From Pseudanabaena sp. CAN_BIN31 (GTDB lineage Bacteria; Cyanobacteriota; Cyanobacteriia; Pseudanabaenales; Pseudanabaenaceae), in the NCBI GenBank assembly GCA_026785865.1, contig JAJAZG010000078.1:1-8426 (forward strand): a stretch of DNA of 8,426 nucleotides, given 5' to 3'. The notes beneath the pieces were generated by a model that searched no databases, was not told the origin of the DNA, and saw only the letters and a list, made by a program, of their open reading frames with translations. Each line of letters starts with the position of its first letter. The first letter of the stretch is position 1. A program made the translations under genes and the position numbers. Below are positions 1 through 6,428 of this stretch, piece by piece.

Positions 1-122
1 CAATTTGTCGTTATGGATTTACTGCCAAAGATTTTAATCAAATTACGCTTGAACAAACCCAAAATCCTCGTCTTAGAAGTTTGATTCAAAATAAGCAAAT
101 GCAGCTACGCGGCAACAAATAA
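1..122 (+). CDS. 3' end of a DUF4168-like protein (partial, start outside the window)
   Basis: Only the last 39 codons are present, in the frame beginning at position 3 and ending with TAA at 120-122. The visible tail reads as a Gly-Phe-Thr turn, then FNQIT, a short acidic and Gln stretch, and NPRLRSLI. This resembles the C-terminal half of the DUF4168 family, which typically ends in a 'GLT...(Y/F)NQI......(D/N)P.LR..I' pattern and is common in cyanobacteria as a small secreted or periplasmic protein of unknown function. The N-terminal signal peptide and first helix cannot be checked here. A strong terminator follows directly, so it is not co-transcribed with pilM. The reading frame is quite secure because it ends just before the terminator; the family call rests on a short tail only. 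Confidence 0.5.
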   Translation, partial: ICRYGFTAKDFNQITLEQTQNPRLRSLIQNKQMQLRGNK

Positions 123-135
123 ACTCTAATTCATC

Positions 136-180
136 AAAAAGAGAGCCAGTGCTAAGCACTGACTCTCTTTTTTTATTTTT
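136..180 (+). terminator. Rho-independent terminator of the upstream partial gene
   Basis: The arms GAGAGCCAGTGC (141-152) and GCACTGACTCTC (156-167) pair with a single C/A mismatch around a TAA loop. The stem is extended by A/T pairs and followed by a run of T residues (168-174, continuing T-rich to 180). It lies 14 bases after the stop codon. The A-run before the left arm means it may also work on the opposite strand, where the mismatch becomes a G-T wobble. Confidence 0.88.
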
Positions 181-287
181 TACTTTTTTATTTGCTAAAA
201 CGTCCAAAATGGTCTATAAGAAACAGGGTTAATTAAGGGCAAAGTCAGACATTTACGACATTGGTCATAATTATCTTTCTTGTCCTA

Positions 288-315
288 TTGACAATGGTCA
301 CTTATAGTATACAAT
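288..315 (+). promoter_or_regulatory. Probable sigma-70-type promoter of pilMNO
   Basis: A perfect TTGACA at 288-293 is followed after 16 bases by TACAAT at 310-315 (5 of 6 matches to the -10 consensus). The start of transcription would fall near 322, giving a leader of about 50 bases before pilM. An alternative -10 is TATACA at 308-313. The -35 lies inside a small inverted repeat, TGAC AATG GTCA (289-300). No other comparable promoter is visible between the preceding terminator and pilM. This is a sequence-based call without transcript data. Confidence 0.68.
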
Positions 316-372
316 CGCTCCATTGTTTATGCCCAGTGCTACAAAAGCTCCAAACCCCATAAAGACACGCTT

Positions 373-1482
373 ATGTTCGGCTTAAAATTTGGCGGAAAGT
401 CTAAAAAAGGCATCGGAATTGAAATCACTTCCGAGAAAGTTAACCTAGTTCAATTGCGCCGTAAAGGGCCGTCTTCTTACAAGCTAGTGACGTATGGTAG
501 CGTCGAGCTTCCTGAAGGAACAGTTGAAGAAGGTCGCATTCTCGATGCCGTAGCGCTGGGAGAAATTATTCGCAGTTTGCTAGCAGACAAAAAAATAAAG
601 CTCAAGAGAGTGGCGACAGCCCTACCTGGTCGCGAAACAGTGAGTCGCTTAATTCGTTTACCTGCGGAGATTCCCGATATAGAATTACGCGAAATGGTGC
701 TTAATCAAGAGGCAAGTCTGTACTTACCTTTCCCTCGCGAAGATGCTGATGTGGATTATCAAAAGTTGGGTATAGCTCTTGATGACGATGGCATCGAACG
801 CGTCGAAATCTTGATGGTGGCAACACCGAAAGAAGTGACAGATAGTTATATGCAAGCTCTAGAAATAGCGCAACTCCAAGTTGATGTTGTGGAAGTTAGC
901 AGTTTTGCCCTCATTCGCGCTATGCGTAATGAGTTAGCAAGATTTAGTACATTAGCTGAAGCAGTAGCGATCGTCGATATTGAGTACGAAGCTACGGAAA
1001 TTACGGTAGCTGTTGATGGAGTTCCGCAATTCTCACGCACCTTCCCGATCGGCACTGCTCAAATCCAAAATGCTCAGTTACGCGCGATCAACCTGCCCCC
1101 ACGACGGACAACCGATATGGAGATGTTGAGTTCGACGGTTGTGCCTGTGCAATCTATGGATACTGCGAGCTTAGCAGGCGGTGGTAATGCCCCAGGTGAT
1201 GCCGCAATCATGCGAGTATTTGGCGATCTCTCTGATGAATTACGGCGCTCAATTGACTTTTATACTAGTCAGTCGCCTGGCTCAGATGTTGTGCAGTTAC
1301 TGATTGCAGGTCCTGGTGCTTGTATTGGACAGCTAAATGAGTTTTTTAGTCAACGTCTTGGGATTGCGGCGATCGCTGTCGATCCGCTTACGGCTGTTGG
1401 TGTAACTACAGACATTGACATTCCCATACAGGAGCGCATGGCGCTGTCTGTTGCTATAGGTCTAGGATTGAGGGAGGTTTAA
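373..1482 (+). CDS. pilM: Type IV pilus assembly protein PilM (369 aa)
   Basis: PilM is the cytoplasmic actin-like ATPase-fold protein that binds the N-terminal tail of PilN and anchors the type IV pilus alignment complex at the inner membrane. The N-terminus (FGLKFGGKSKKGIGIEITS, then VNLVQL) matches the family's opening basic stretch and first nucleotide-binding strand. The usual GLDIGSS is here GIGIEITS, so the first acidic residue is Glu. A second motif, VDIEYEATEITV, lies at about 201-212, and a nucleotide-loop motif, LLIAGPGACIGQLNEF, at about 309-324. Residues about 240-278 form a low-complexity, probably flexible insertion with LPPRRT and LAGGGNAPG, and the helix FGDLSDELRRSIDFY follows. 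The ATG at 373 has no strong Shine-Dalgarno sequence, but the homologous N-terminus begins there. It is the first gene of a pilM-pilN-pilO run and ends 11 bases before pilN. Confidence 0.95.
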   Translation: MFGLKFGGKSKKGIGIEITSEKVNLVQLRRKGPSSYKLVTYGSVELPEGTVEEGRILDAVALGEIIRSLLADKKIKLKRVATALPGRETVSRLIRLPAEIPDIELREMVLNQEASLYLPFPREDADVDYQKLGIALDDDGIERVEILMVATPKEVTDSYMQALEIAQLQVDVVEVSSFALIRAMRNELARFSTLAEAVAIVDIEYEATEITVAVDGVPQFSRTFPIGTAQIQNAQLRAINLPPRRTTDMEMLSSTVVPVQSMDTASLAGGGNAPGDAAIMRVFGDLSDELRRSIDFYTSQSPGSDVVQLLIAGPGACIGQLNEFFSQRLGIAAIAVDPLTAVGVTTDIDIPIQERMALSVAIGLGLREV

Positions 1483-1493
1483 AAATAACTGTT

Positions 1494-2201
1494 ATGTATA
1501 CACTTGATATTAATTTTTTAAGCGATCGCGTTGAAGCTCAAGCTCAGGCGGTGGAACGTCAGCCGATCGCTGATTCACAATTTTTAGTCTACGGTAGCGT
1601 AGTTGCCTTAGTATCTCTTGCCCTAGTTGGCGGTGCATTTCTCTTTTTAAATGCGGCCAATGAAGGAGTTCAACAAGAACTCTCGGCTTTGACGGCAAAG
1701 GAGGCGGCGCTGAATAGCAGAATCGCGGCTTTAAAAGGTCAAGAGACTCAATTACAAGCGATCCAAGCGAGAACTGCCGAACTGGTAAATTTGTTTGTGG
1801 GTAATTTACCTGTTAGCGCGATCGCTGATGACATCAGAAAACGTACGCCAATTACGGTTCAGGTCGATTCAATCATCCAAGCATCGGTTGCGGCGACGGC
1901 GCAAGGATCTGCGTCATCGACAATAACGCTCGGTGGAAAAGCAACTAATTATAATGAGCTAAATGATTTTCTATTGTTGCTCAAAGCATCGCCTCTACTA
2001 GAAGACACAGAGACAAAACTAGTCTCATCAACTTTGCAACAAGGGACGACTGATAAAAACTTTAACTTAGTTAACTTTCAGATCCTTACAGCTACTACCA
2101 AAAAGAGTCCTGCTGAGATCTTGCCTGCACTCCAGAAAATAGGAGCAGATGGGTTAGTTACCAGAGTTAATCTATTAAAGCAACAGGGAGTGATCAAATA
2201 A
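1494..2201 (+). CDS. pilN: Type IV pilus assembly protein PilN (235 aa)
   Basis: PilN is a bitopic inner-membrane protein. Its short cytoplasmic tail docks into PilM and its periplasmic part pairs with PilO. The conserved tail motif (INLLP in proteobacteria) appears as DINFLSDR at residues 5-12, the form expected in cyanobacteria. One membrane segment follows at about 31-53 (FLVYGSVVALVSLALVGGAF), then an Ala, Glu and Gln-rich coiled coil at about 55-100, then a ferredoxin-like periplasmic domain from about 105 to 205 containing NYNELNDFLLLLKASPLL. The start is preceded by GGAGG at 1473-1477, inside the end of pilM but 16 bases upstream, which is rather far and may imply translational coupling. 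The stop codon is separated from the pilO ATG by a single base. Confidence 0.93.
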   Translation: MYTLDINFLSDRVEAQAQAVERQPIADSQFLVYGSVVALVSLALVGGAFLFLNAANEGVQQELSALTAKEAALNSRIAALKGQETQLQAIQARTAELVNLFVGNLPVSAIADDIRKRTPITVQVDSIIQASVAATAQGSASSTITLGGKATNYNELNDFLLLLKASPLLEDTETKLVSSTLQQGTTDKNFNLVNFQILTATTKKSPAEILPALQKIGADGLVTRVNLLKQQGVIK

Positions 2202-2202
2202 G

Positions 2203-2961
2203 ATGACAAACGTTAGAGATGCTTCAAGCATTGAAGGTGGTGCAGGTGGTTTGTCCCTATTTGGTTTCACCTTTACATCAAAGATTTTAGGGATCTTGAT
2301 TGGCGTTGGTGGTATTGGTCTGGCGGGTTATGCGGCTACTATTGTTGTCATGCCAATCTGGGAGCAAGTTCAAGCTGGACAAACAAACATTAATACCAAA
2401 AATACTGCTATCACTACCCTAGAAAGTCAAGTGGCTAGTAATAGTAATATTGCGGAGAGAATTGAAGAAGCGAATCAGCAAAATCAGTTTGTTTTATCGC
2501 TCTTGCCAAGCGTGGACAACATTGATACGCTCATCCGCGACATTCAGGGGCAGATACCGAAAACCATTGTGTTCGCTTTGCCTCCCACTTTTTCCTATGA
2601 GTTAGAAGGCTCGATGCGGACTTTCCAACCTGCGGAACCTGTTAAAGGGACACAGTATGACACTTATTCTTTCACAATTGGACTTGATGGCAAGTTTGAG
2701 GATGTATTAAGTACAATTCAAAAAATCGAGCGTCTCAAGCCCCTATTGATAGTAAAAGATTTAAAGCTAACTAAGAAGACTTTACCGATTACCAGTTTCA
2801 AGTTCTCGATCCCGATCGCTGCTGGCAAGGAGAAAGAAATTCTGGATATTTTACCGCCATTAATTGGTGCAGATTTTACTTTGCAAGCGTTTGTGCCGAA
2901 AACTGCTGCCGAGCTTAAAGCTGCTGCCGCCGCACCGCCTGCTGTACCACCACCAAAATAA
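2203..2961 (+). CDS. pilO: Type IV pilus assembly protein PilO (252 aa)
   Basis: PilO is the partner of PilN in the inner-membrane alignment subcomplex and has the same build: cytoplasmic N-terminus, one membrane helix, coiled coil and a ferredoxin-like periplasmic domain. Here the N-terminal tail is Gly and Ser-rich (about 1-25), the membrane helix is about 28-51, and a coiled coil spans about 55-98. The periplasmic domain follows, with TYSFTIGLDGKFEDVLSTIQ and IERLKPLLIVKDLKL, typical of PilO. The last 20 residues are an Ala and Pro-rich tail ending in PPAVPPPK. The ATG is 1 base after the pilN stop and follows GGGAG at 2186-2190, so the two are translationally linked. No pilP follows, as is normal in cyanobacteria. 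The identity is strong from fold pattern and context; sequence conservation in this family is low. Confidence 0.9.
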   Translation: MTNVRDASSIEGGAGGLSLFGFTFTSKILGILIGVGGIGLAGYAATIVVMPIWEQVQAGQTNINTKNTAITTLESQVASNSNIAERIEEANQQNQFVLSLLPSVDNIDTLIRDIQGQIPKTIVFALPPTFSYELEGSMRTFQPAEPVKGTQYDTYSFTIGLDGKFEDVLSTIQKIERLKPLLIVKDLKLTKKTLPITSFKFSIPIAAGKEKEILDILPPLIGADFTLQAFVPKTAAELKAAAAAPPAVPPPK

Positions 2962-2980
2962 AAAGTCTACCTGTCGCGAT

Positions 2981-3060
2981 AGGCAAGGGGCTTAAGCCCC
3001 TTGTTAGTTAATTATTTTATCTGGACAGGCAATGGGCTTAAGCCCATTGTTACTTAATTA
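2981..3060 (+). repeat. Two tandem 34-bp units, each with a perfect 20-bp palindrome, between pilO and pilQ
   Basis: Unit 1 (2981-3014) contains CAAGGGGCTTAAGCCCCTTG at 2984-3003. Unit 2 (3027-3060) contains CAATGGGCTTAAGCCCATTG at 3030-3049. The units match at 31 of 34 positions with an offset of 46. Two of the three differences (2987/3033 and 3000/3046) are paired with each other in the stem, so both palindromes stay perfect. As RNA each would form a GC-rich hairpin in the 3' region of the pilMNO transcript. A T-run at 3062-3068 lies 12 bases after the second stem, so termination is possible but the geometry is poor. This GGGCTTAAGCCC type of palindrome recurs in many cyanobacterial genomes (general knowledge, not tested here). 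Confidence 0.85.
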
Positions 3061-3070
3061 GTTTTTTTGA

Positions 3071-3107
3071 TTTGAAATTGACAAAATATGGTATACTCTC
3101 GCACCAT
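3071..3107 (+). promoter_or_regulatory. Probable promoter region of pilQ
   Basis: An extended -10 element, TGG-TATACT (3089-3097), is preceded 15 bases upstream by TTTGAA (3071-3076). A perfect TTGACA is also present at 3078-3083 but sits only 8 bases from TATACT and 21 bases from CATAAT at 3105-3110, so neither pairing is ideal. The block 3091-3107 closely resembles 307-323 in front of pilM. A start near 3104 would give a leader of over 100 bases. The exact -35/-10 choice is uncertain; the existence of a promoter is supported by the separate position of pilQ after the hairpin pair. Confidence 0.5.
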
Positions 3108-3207
3108 AATCTCGTCAATTCTACGTTGGTTGTATCGTGCTTTTAGTTAGGGCATGTTCAAGTTTTCACAGATTTAACACAAAGATTAAAGCGTATTGAT
3201 GGAGTTT

Positions 3208-3213
3208 GAGGAG
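3208..3213 (+). promoter_or_regulatory. Ribosome binding site that fixes the pilQ start
   Basis: GAGGAG at 3208-3213 is 7 bases before the ATG at 3221, an ideal distance. The alternative in-frame TTG at 3206 would start within this site, so translation should begin at 3221. Confidence 0.8.
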
Positions 3214-3220
3214 TGTAATT

Positions 3221-5485
3221 ATGGATAGTAAGTTGAATCAAAATTTGAATGGTAAGTCTCTGGCTTGTTGGTTTCTAATTGCGGCAATCTGTCCGCAAGC
3301 TTTGGCGATCGCGTCAACCCAAGCGCAAAATGCAAGGCAAAGTCCTGTTTCTGCAAATCAAACTGATGTAGTAAGCGTAGCGAGTCGGATTACCGACATC
3401 AATACAAGTGTGGCAGGCGATCGCCTCAATCTCACTTTAAATTTTGCGAGTAGCGATCGCCCTCAAGTCACCTATACCAAGCAAGGTAAGGCGTGGGTGG
3501 CTTTGCTCAATGGCGCACAGTTGCAATTAGGCAATGGCAATGCTAGCTATGCCAAGGCTAATCCTGCACCAGGGATTACGGCGATCGAGGCGACTCAGTA
3601 TGCTGCTAATAAGGTACAAATTCGGGTCACGGCTGTTGATCCTGCGGTGCTCAAGGATCTGATCAAGCGTCAAGATACTGGTGACAGTTTGGTATTTAGT
3701 TTAGAGATGCAGCCTTCGGCAAGACAGGCTAATACGCTCTCTGCGGCTGATGCGCCTGAAGCTGGAATTTTAAACAGTCAGAACTCACCTAATACTGATA
3801 AAGTTCTCATCGCTCAAAATACAAATGCGGCTTCTGTTGGCAAGCCTTTATTTGAGCCGAAAGTGACGATTACCAATGCTGATGGTAAAATCCGCGTTGC
3901 TCAAAGCAATGCTCCAAATTCAGTTCCACCTCCTGTTGCTAATCCTGTAACTCCACAATTACAGGGTCGTGTGCCTGGGGTTGTGCCTCCTTTCCGCCAA
4001 ATCAAAACTCCTCCTGTTGGTGACATTGCCACCACCACAGCTAAGTTACGTCCTGATATTATCGATCTTGGGACTGCTGAACGTGTACCGAGAATCACTT
4101 TAATCAAAGCTCCTGCGATCAGTGTTTTGAGGCTAATCGGTCGCGTTGCTGGCTTAAGCGTTGTCGATGCCGATCAACTCACTACTGTCGCAGGAAAAGG
4201 GACAGATCAACCAGTTAGTCTCGATATTGAAAATGAAACGGCTCAGGATGTTTTCAATAATGTATTGAGAATTACTGAACTGGATGCCAATCGCATTGGT
4301 AATACGATCTTCGTATCAACCAAGCTACCTGTCACACTCAAAAATCTAATTACAAAGAGCTATCGCCTCAACCAAATCTCGGCTGGAGAAGCATCAGCTT
4401 ATCTAATTGGTTTAGGTGCTACTCGGGTGGTCAACCGTCAACGCGCTATTCCTGGTGTGCAAACTGCAACTATCGGCACAGCCACAGCCACTCTTGTCAA
4501 TGTCCCCACGGAATTAGTGCCAGCTTTAGAAACTGTGGCAATTACTGAGGATTCTGGTATTACTCCTCTGCTAAAAGGTGTGCAGGTAATCGCAGAAGAA
4601 AGAGGAAACTCTGTAACTTTGGTTGGCTCACCGAAACAAGTAGAGTATGCTGAAGCTCAATTAGCAAGATTAGACTTGCGTAAGCGTCAAGTGAACATCA
4701 ATGTTCGTGTTATTGAAGTTAATCTCAATAATAGCCAAACTATTAACGGCAGCCTTGGTTTAATAGGTGGAAATCCCAGCATTTCGGTAACTGGAAGCCA
4801 ATCAATAGGCATCTCACTGGATAGTGGTCAACCGATAACATTGCCAACACGTATCATCACAAGCCTCACAGCACTTATTAGTAACGGAAGTGCTAAGGTG
4901 TTGACAGATCCAAACTTAACCGTGCAAGAAGGAGAGTCGGCTACTGTAGCACTTACCCAAGAAATTCCTGGTGGCTCTGAAAGAACCGAAGCTGTTACAA
5001 ATGCTCAAGGTATTGTAACAACCCCAGCATCTAATAAGCAGATTACAAAGAAAGCTGGTCTGACTCTGCGTGTACAAATAGACCGAATTGACGACAATGG
5101 CTTTGTCAATTTATCTATTTCTCCTACTATATCTGCAATTTCAGGCAGTATCCAAAATCCTGATACCAGTACTACAGTATTTTTGGCAGAAAGAACTCTT
5201 AACTCTGGCAAGATTCGATTGCGTGACGGTCAGACTTTCATTTTATCTGGAGTAATCCAAGACACTGACAGAGAAACTACTTCAAAAGTTCCAATACTAG
5301 GAGATCTTCCGATTATTGGTGCTCTGTTCCGTAGTTCTAGCTCAACTAATATTCGTAATGAGGTTGTTATTATCGTCACACCACGCATCATTGACGACAG
5401 TCAGAATGCAAATTGGGGTTATACATATCAACCAGGTCCAGAAGTCCAGAAAGTGCTGGATAGCAATCAACGCAAGACCCAGTAA
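3221..5485 (+). CDS. pilQ: Type IV pilus secretin PilQ with AMIN domain (754 aa)
   Basis: PilQ is the outer-membrane secretin through which the pilus fibre leaves the cell. An N-terminal signal peptide is visible (hydrophobic core about 13-24, SLACWFLIAAIC; likely cleavage after an Ala between 29 and 36). An AMIN domain, thought to bind peptidoglycan, covers about 50-165. A Pro, Asn and Gln-rich linker runs to about 285, followed by a secretin/TonB short N domain at about 291-368 and a secretin N1-type domain at about 375-482 (VTLVGSPKQVEYAEAQLARL). The beta-barrel secretin domain is at about 490-745, with the signature VPILGDLPIIGALFR at 690-704 and the terminal strand VVIIVTPRII. The ATG at 3221 is chosen because GAGGAG (3208-3213) lies 7 bases before it. 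A TTG at 3206 in the same frame would overlap that ribosome binding site. It is followed by a strong terminator. Confidence 0.96.
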   Translation: MDSKLNQNLNGKSLACWFLIAAICPQALAIASTQAQNARQSPVSANQTDVVSVASRITDINTSVAGDRLNLTLNFASSDRPQVTYTKQGKAWVALLNGAQLQLGNGNASYAKANPAPGITAIEATQYAANKVQIRVTAVDPAVLKDLIKRQDTGDSLVFSLEMQPSARQANTLSAADAPEAGILNSQNSPNTDKVLIAQNTNAASVGKPLFEPKVTITNADGKIRVAQSNAPNSVPPPVANPVTPQLQGRVPGVVPPFRQIKTPPVGDIATTTAKLRPDIIDLGTAERVPRITLIKAPAISVLRLIGRVAGLSVVDADQLTTVAGKGTDQPVSLDIENETAQDVFNNVLRITELDANRIGNTIFVSTKLPVTLKNLITKSYRLNQISAGEASAYLIGLGATRVVNRQRAIPGVQTATIGTATATLVNVPTELVPALETVAITEDSGITPLLKGVQVIAEERGNSVTLVGSPKQVEYAEAQLARLDLRKRQVNINVRVIEVNLNNSQTINGSLGLIGGNPSISVTGSQSIGISLDSGQPITLPTRIITSLTALISNGSAKVLTDPNLTVQEGESATVALTQEIPGGSERTEAVTNAQGIVTTPASNKQITKKAGLTLRVQIDRIDDNGFVNLSISPTISAISGSIQNPDTSTTVFLAERTLNSGKIRLRDGQTFILSGVIQDTDRETTSKVPILGDLPIIGALFRSSSSTNIRNEVVIIVTPRIIDDSQNANWGYTYQPGPEVQKVLDSNQRKTQ

Positions 5486-5518
5486 GCTTCGTAGTTCTCC
5501 ATAATTTACACTCCCTTC

Positions 5519-5551
5519 AAGCCCTGACAAATTTTTGTCAGGGCTTTTTTT
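5519..5551 (+). terminator. Rho-independent terminator of pilQ
   Basis: AAGCCCTGACAA (5519-5530) pairs perfectly with TTGTCAGGGCTT (5535-5546) around a 4-base loop, followed by a run of T through 5551. It lies 33 bases after the pilQ stop and marks the end of the pilus locus. Confidence 0.95.
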
Positions 5552-5590
5552 GTATACAAGTCGCTTGTAAGTAAGTAGGCAAAAGAAACC

Positions 5591-5618
5591 TTGACTAGCG
5601 ATATGCCAGTGCTAAAAT
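5591..5618 (+). promoter_or_regulatory. Probable promoter of the antitoxin-like pseudogene
   Basis: TTGACT (5591-5596) and TAAAAT (5613-5618) are separated by 16 bases, each one mismatch from the consensus hexamer. A start near 5625 would leave a short leader containing AGGA at 5629-5632, 8 bases before the ATG at 5641. Both signals look intact although the gene behind them is broken. Confidence 0.6.
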
Positions 5619-5640
5619 ACAGAAAATCAGGAATATTTCC

Positions 5641-5847
5641 ATGCAGTCATCACTTTTAGCGATCATTCAAGACGGCAAAATCCAATTACCCGATTCCTTA
5701 TCTATTCCCGAAGGAACAAAAGTATTGATTGTTCCTCTTCCTTTAAATAAATAGATAGAATAAAATTTAGAAGGCAGAGACGACTGGGACTACTTTGCCT
5801 TGCAAAATCTCAATCAGTGTTACGGAAAAGATGAACCAGAATATACT
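5641..5847 (+). pseudogene. Broken antitoxin-like gene (DUF104/AF2212-type N-terminus), two stop codons and lost 3' end
   Basis: The first 37 codons (5641-5751) read like the start of small cyanobacterial antitoxins: LLAIIQDGKIQLPDSLSIPEG, then TKVLIVPL, a pattern of short beta strands with a central 'LPEGTKV' turn. A TAG (5752-5754) and a TAA (5761-5763) then interrupt the frame. The same frame continues without shift as NLEGRDDWDYFALQNLNQCY and GKDEPEYT up to about 5847. This is the DW...L...L...YG.DEPEY tail usual in this antitoxin group, which normally goes on for another 10-20 residues. At that point the duplicated repeat begins and the frame ends in TAG at 5858-5860. Each stop is one C-to-T change from a Gln codon (CAG, CAA). 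No toxin gene is visible downstream. The family assignment comes from memory of the motif; the disruption is seen directly. A working 37-aa peptide is possible but less likely. Confidence 0.6.
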
Positions 5848-6090
5848 GTAGGGGCTTAGCATTCCCACCACAATTTATGAATTTTTAAGTCCCCTCATTT
5901 TGGGAATGCTAAGCCCAAACCTTACAACGTAGGGACAATTTATTCGTTAATGCAAAGAGGGTTTAGCATTTGCAAATCGAGATTGTCGTGAGGAGTCTGA
6001 CATTGTGACGCAAATGCTAAACCCCTACGTTGCTTGGTAAAACAGTTGGCAACCAGCGATCGCACCTCACAAAATCAAACCGCGATCGCT
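5843..6090. repeat. Copy 1 of a 248-bp direct duplication containing a palindrome-rich (MITE-like) mosaic
   Basis: This stretch matches 6122-6369 at 241 of 248 positions with no indels (differences at 5871, 5875, 5891, 5930, 5946, 6043 and 6066; six of the seven are transitions). Three inverted repeats are nested in it. (a) GGGCTTAGCATTCCCA (5852-5867) pairs with 5901-5916. (b) The 23-bp arm 6010-6032 pairs with a left arm split into 5925-5934 and 5961-5973 by a 26-bp insertion. (c) GTAGGGGCTTAGCATT (5848-5863) pairs with 6013-6028 with one mismatch. Two HIP1 sites lie in the tail. There is no open reading frame of note. It looks like a non-autonomous repeat, but no transposase or target duplication is visible. 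Confidence 0.88.
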
Positions 6091-6121
6091 TAATACGATT
6101 TCTGATGATAAAAATAACAAG

Positions 6122-6369
6122 ATACTGTAGGGGCTTAGCATTCCCACCAAAATCTATGAATTTTTAAGTTCCCTCATTTTGGGAATGCTAAGCCCAAACC
6201 TTACAACGCAGGGACAATTTATTCATTAATGCAAAGAGGGTTTAGCATTTGCAAATCGAGATTGTCGTGAGGAGTCTGACATTGTGACGCAAATGCTAAA
6301 CCCCTACGTTGCTTGGTAAAATAGTTGGCAACCAGCGATCGCACTTCACAAAATCAAACCGCGATCGCT
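6122..6369. repeat. Copy 2 of the 248-bp direct duplication
   Basis: This is the second copy, offset exactly 279 bases from copy 1 and separated from it by a 31-bp unrelated AT-rich spacer (6091-6121). The inverted-repeat pairs fall at 6131-6146/6180-6195 and, for the split element, 6204-6213 plus 6240-6252 with 6289-6311. The change at 6209 (T to C) breaks one pair of the split arm that copy 1 retains. The copy includes 58 bp beyond the palindromic element, with both HIP1 sites, so the duplication covers flanking DNA as well as the element. It ends 59 bp before the DUF29 gene. Confidence 0.88.
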
Positions 6370-6386
6370 GCAAAAATGAAATAAAC

Positions 6387-6392
6387 TATAAT
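6387..6392 (+). promoter_or_regulatory. Possible -10 box of the DUF29 gene
   Basis: A perfect TATAAT lies 18 bases after the end of repeat copy 2. A good -35 is not visible: the expected position falls in the HIP1 site at the end of the repeat. The start of transcription would be near 6399, giving a 30-base leader with AAAGGAG in it. Confidence 0.4.
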
Positions 6393-6428
6393 ACTTACTG
6401 TTGGCTGTATCAAAGGAGTTACAAGTTA

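Noticed and set aside
2984..3049. A miniature CRISPR array
   Set aside because: There are only two units, each a full palindrome, with a similar flank instead of unique spacers and no cas genes.
3206..3220. TTG start giving five extra residues to PilQ
   Set aside because: The TTG overlaps the GAGGAG site that is ideally placed for the ATG at 3221, and the signal peptide reads normally from that ATG.
2962..3220. A missing or decayed pilP between pilO and pilQ
   Set aside because: The interval holds no pilP-like frame, and cyanobacterial pilMNOQ loci normally lack pilP, so nothing suggests a loss here.
3901..5530. Antisense and out-of-frame open stretches overlapping pilQ
   Set aside because: They lie opposite or within a well-conserved secretin gene, have no ribosome binding sites and no recognisable protein features.
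6309..6428. N-terminal extension of the DUF29 protein by 40 codons
   Set aside because: It lies mainly within repeat copy 2, has no family similarity, and the ATG at 6429 has AAAGGAG in front.
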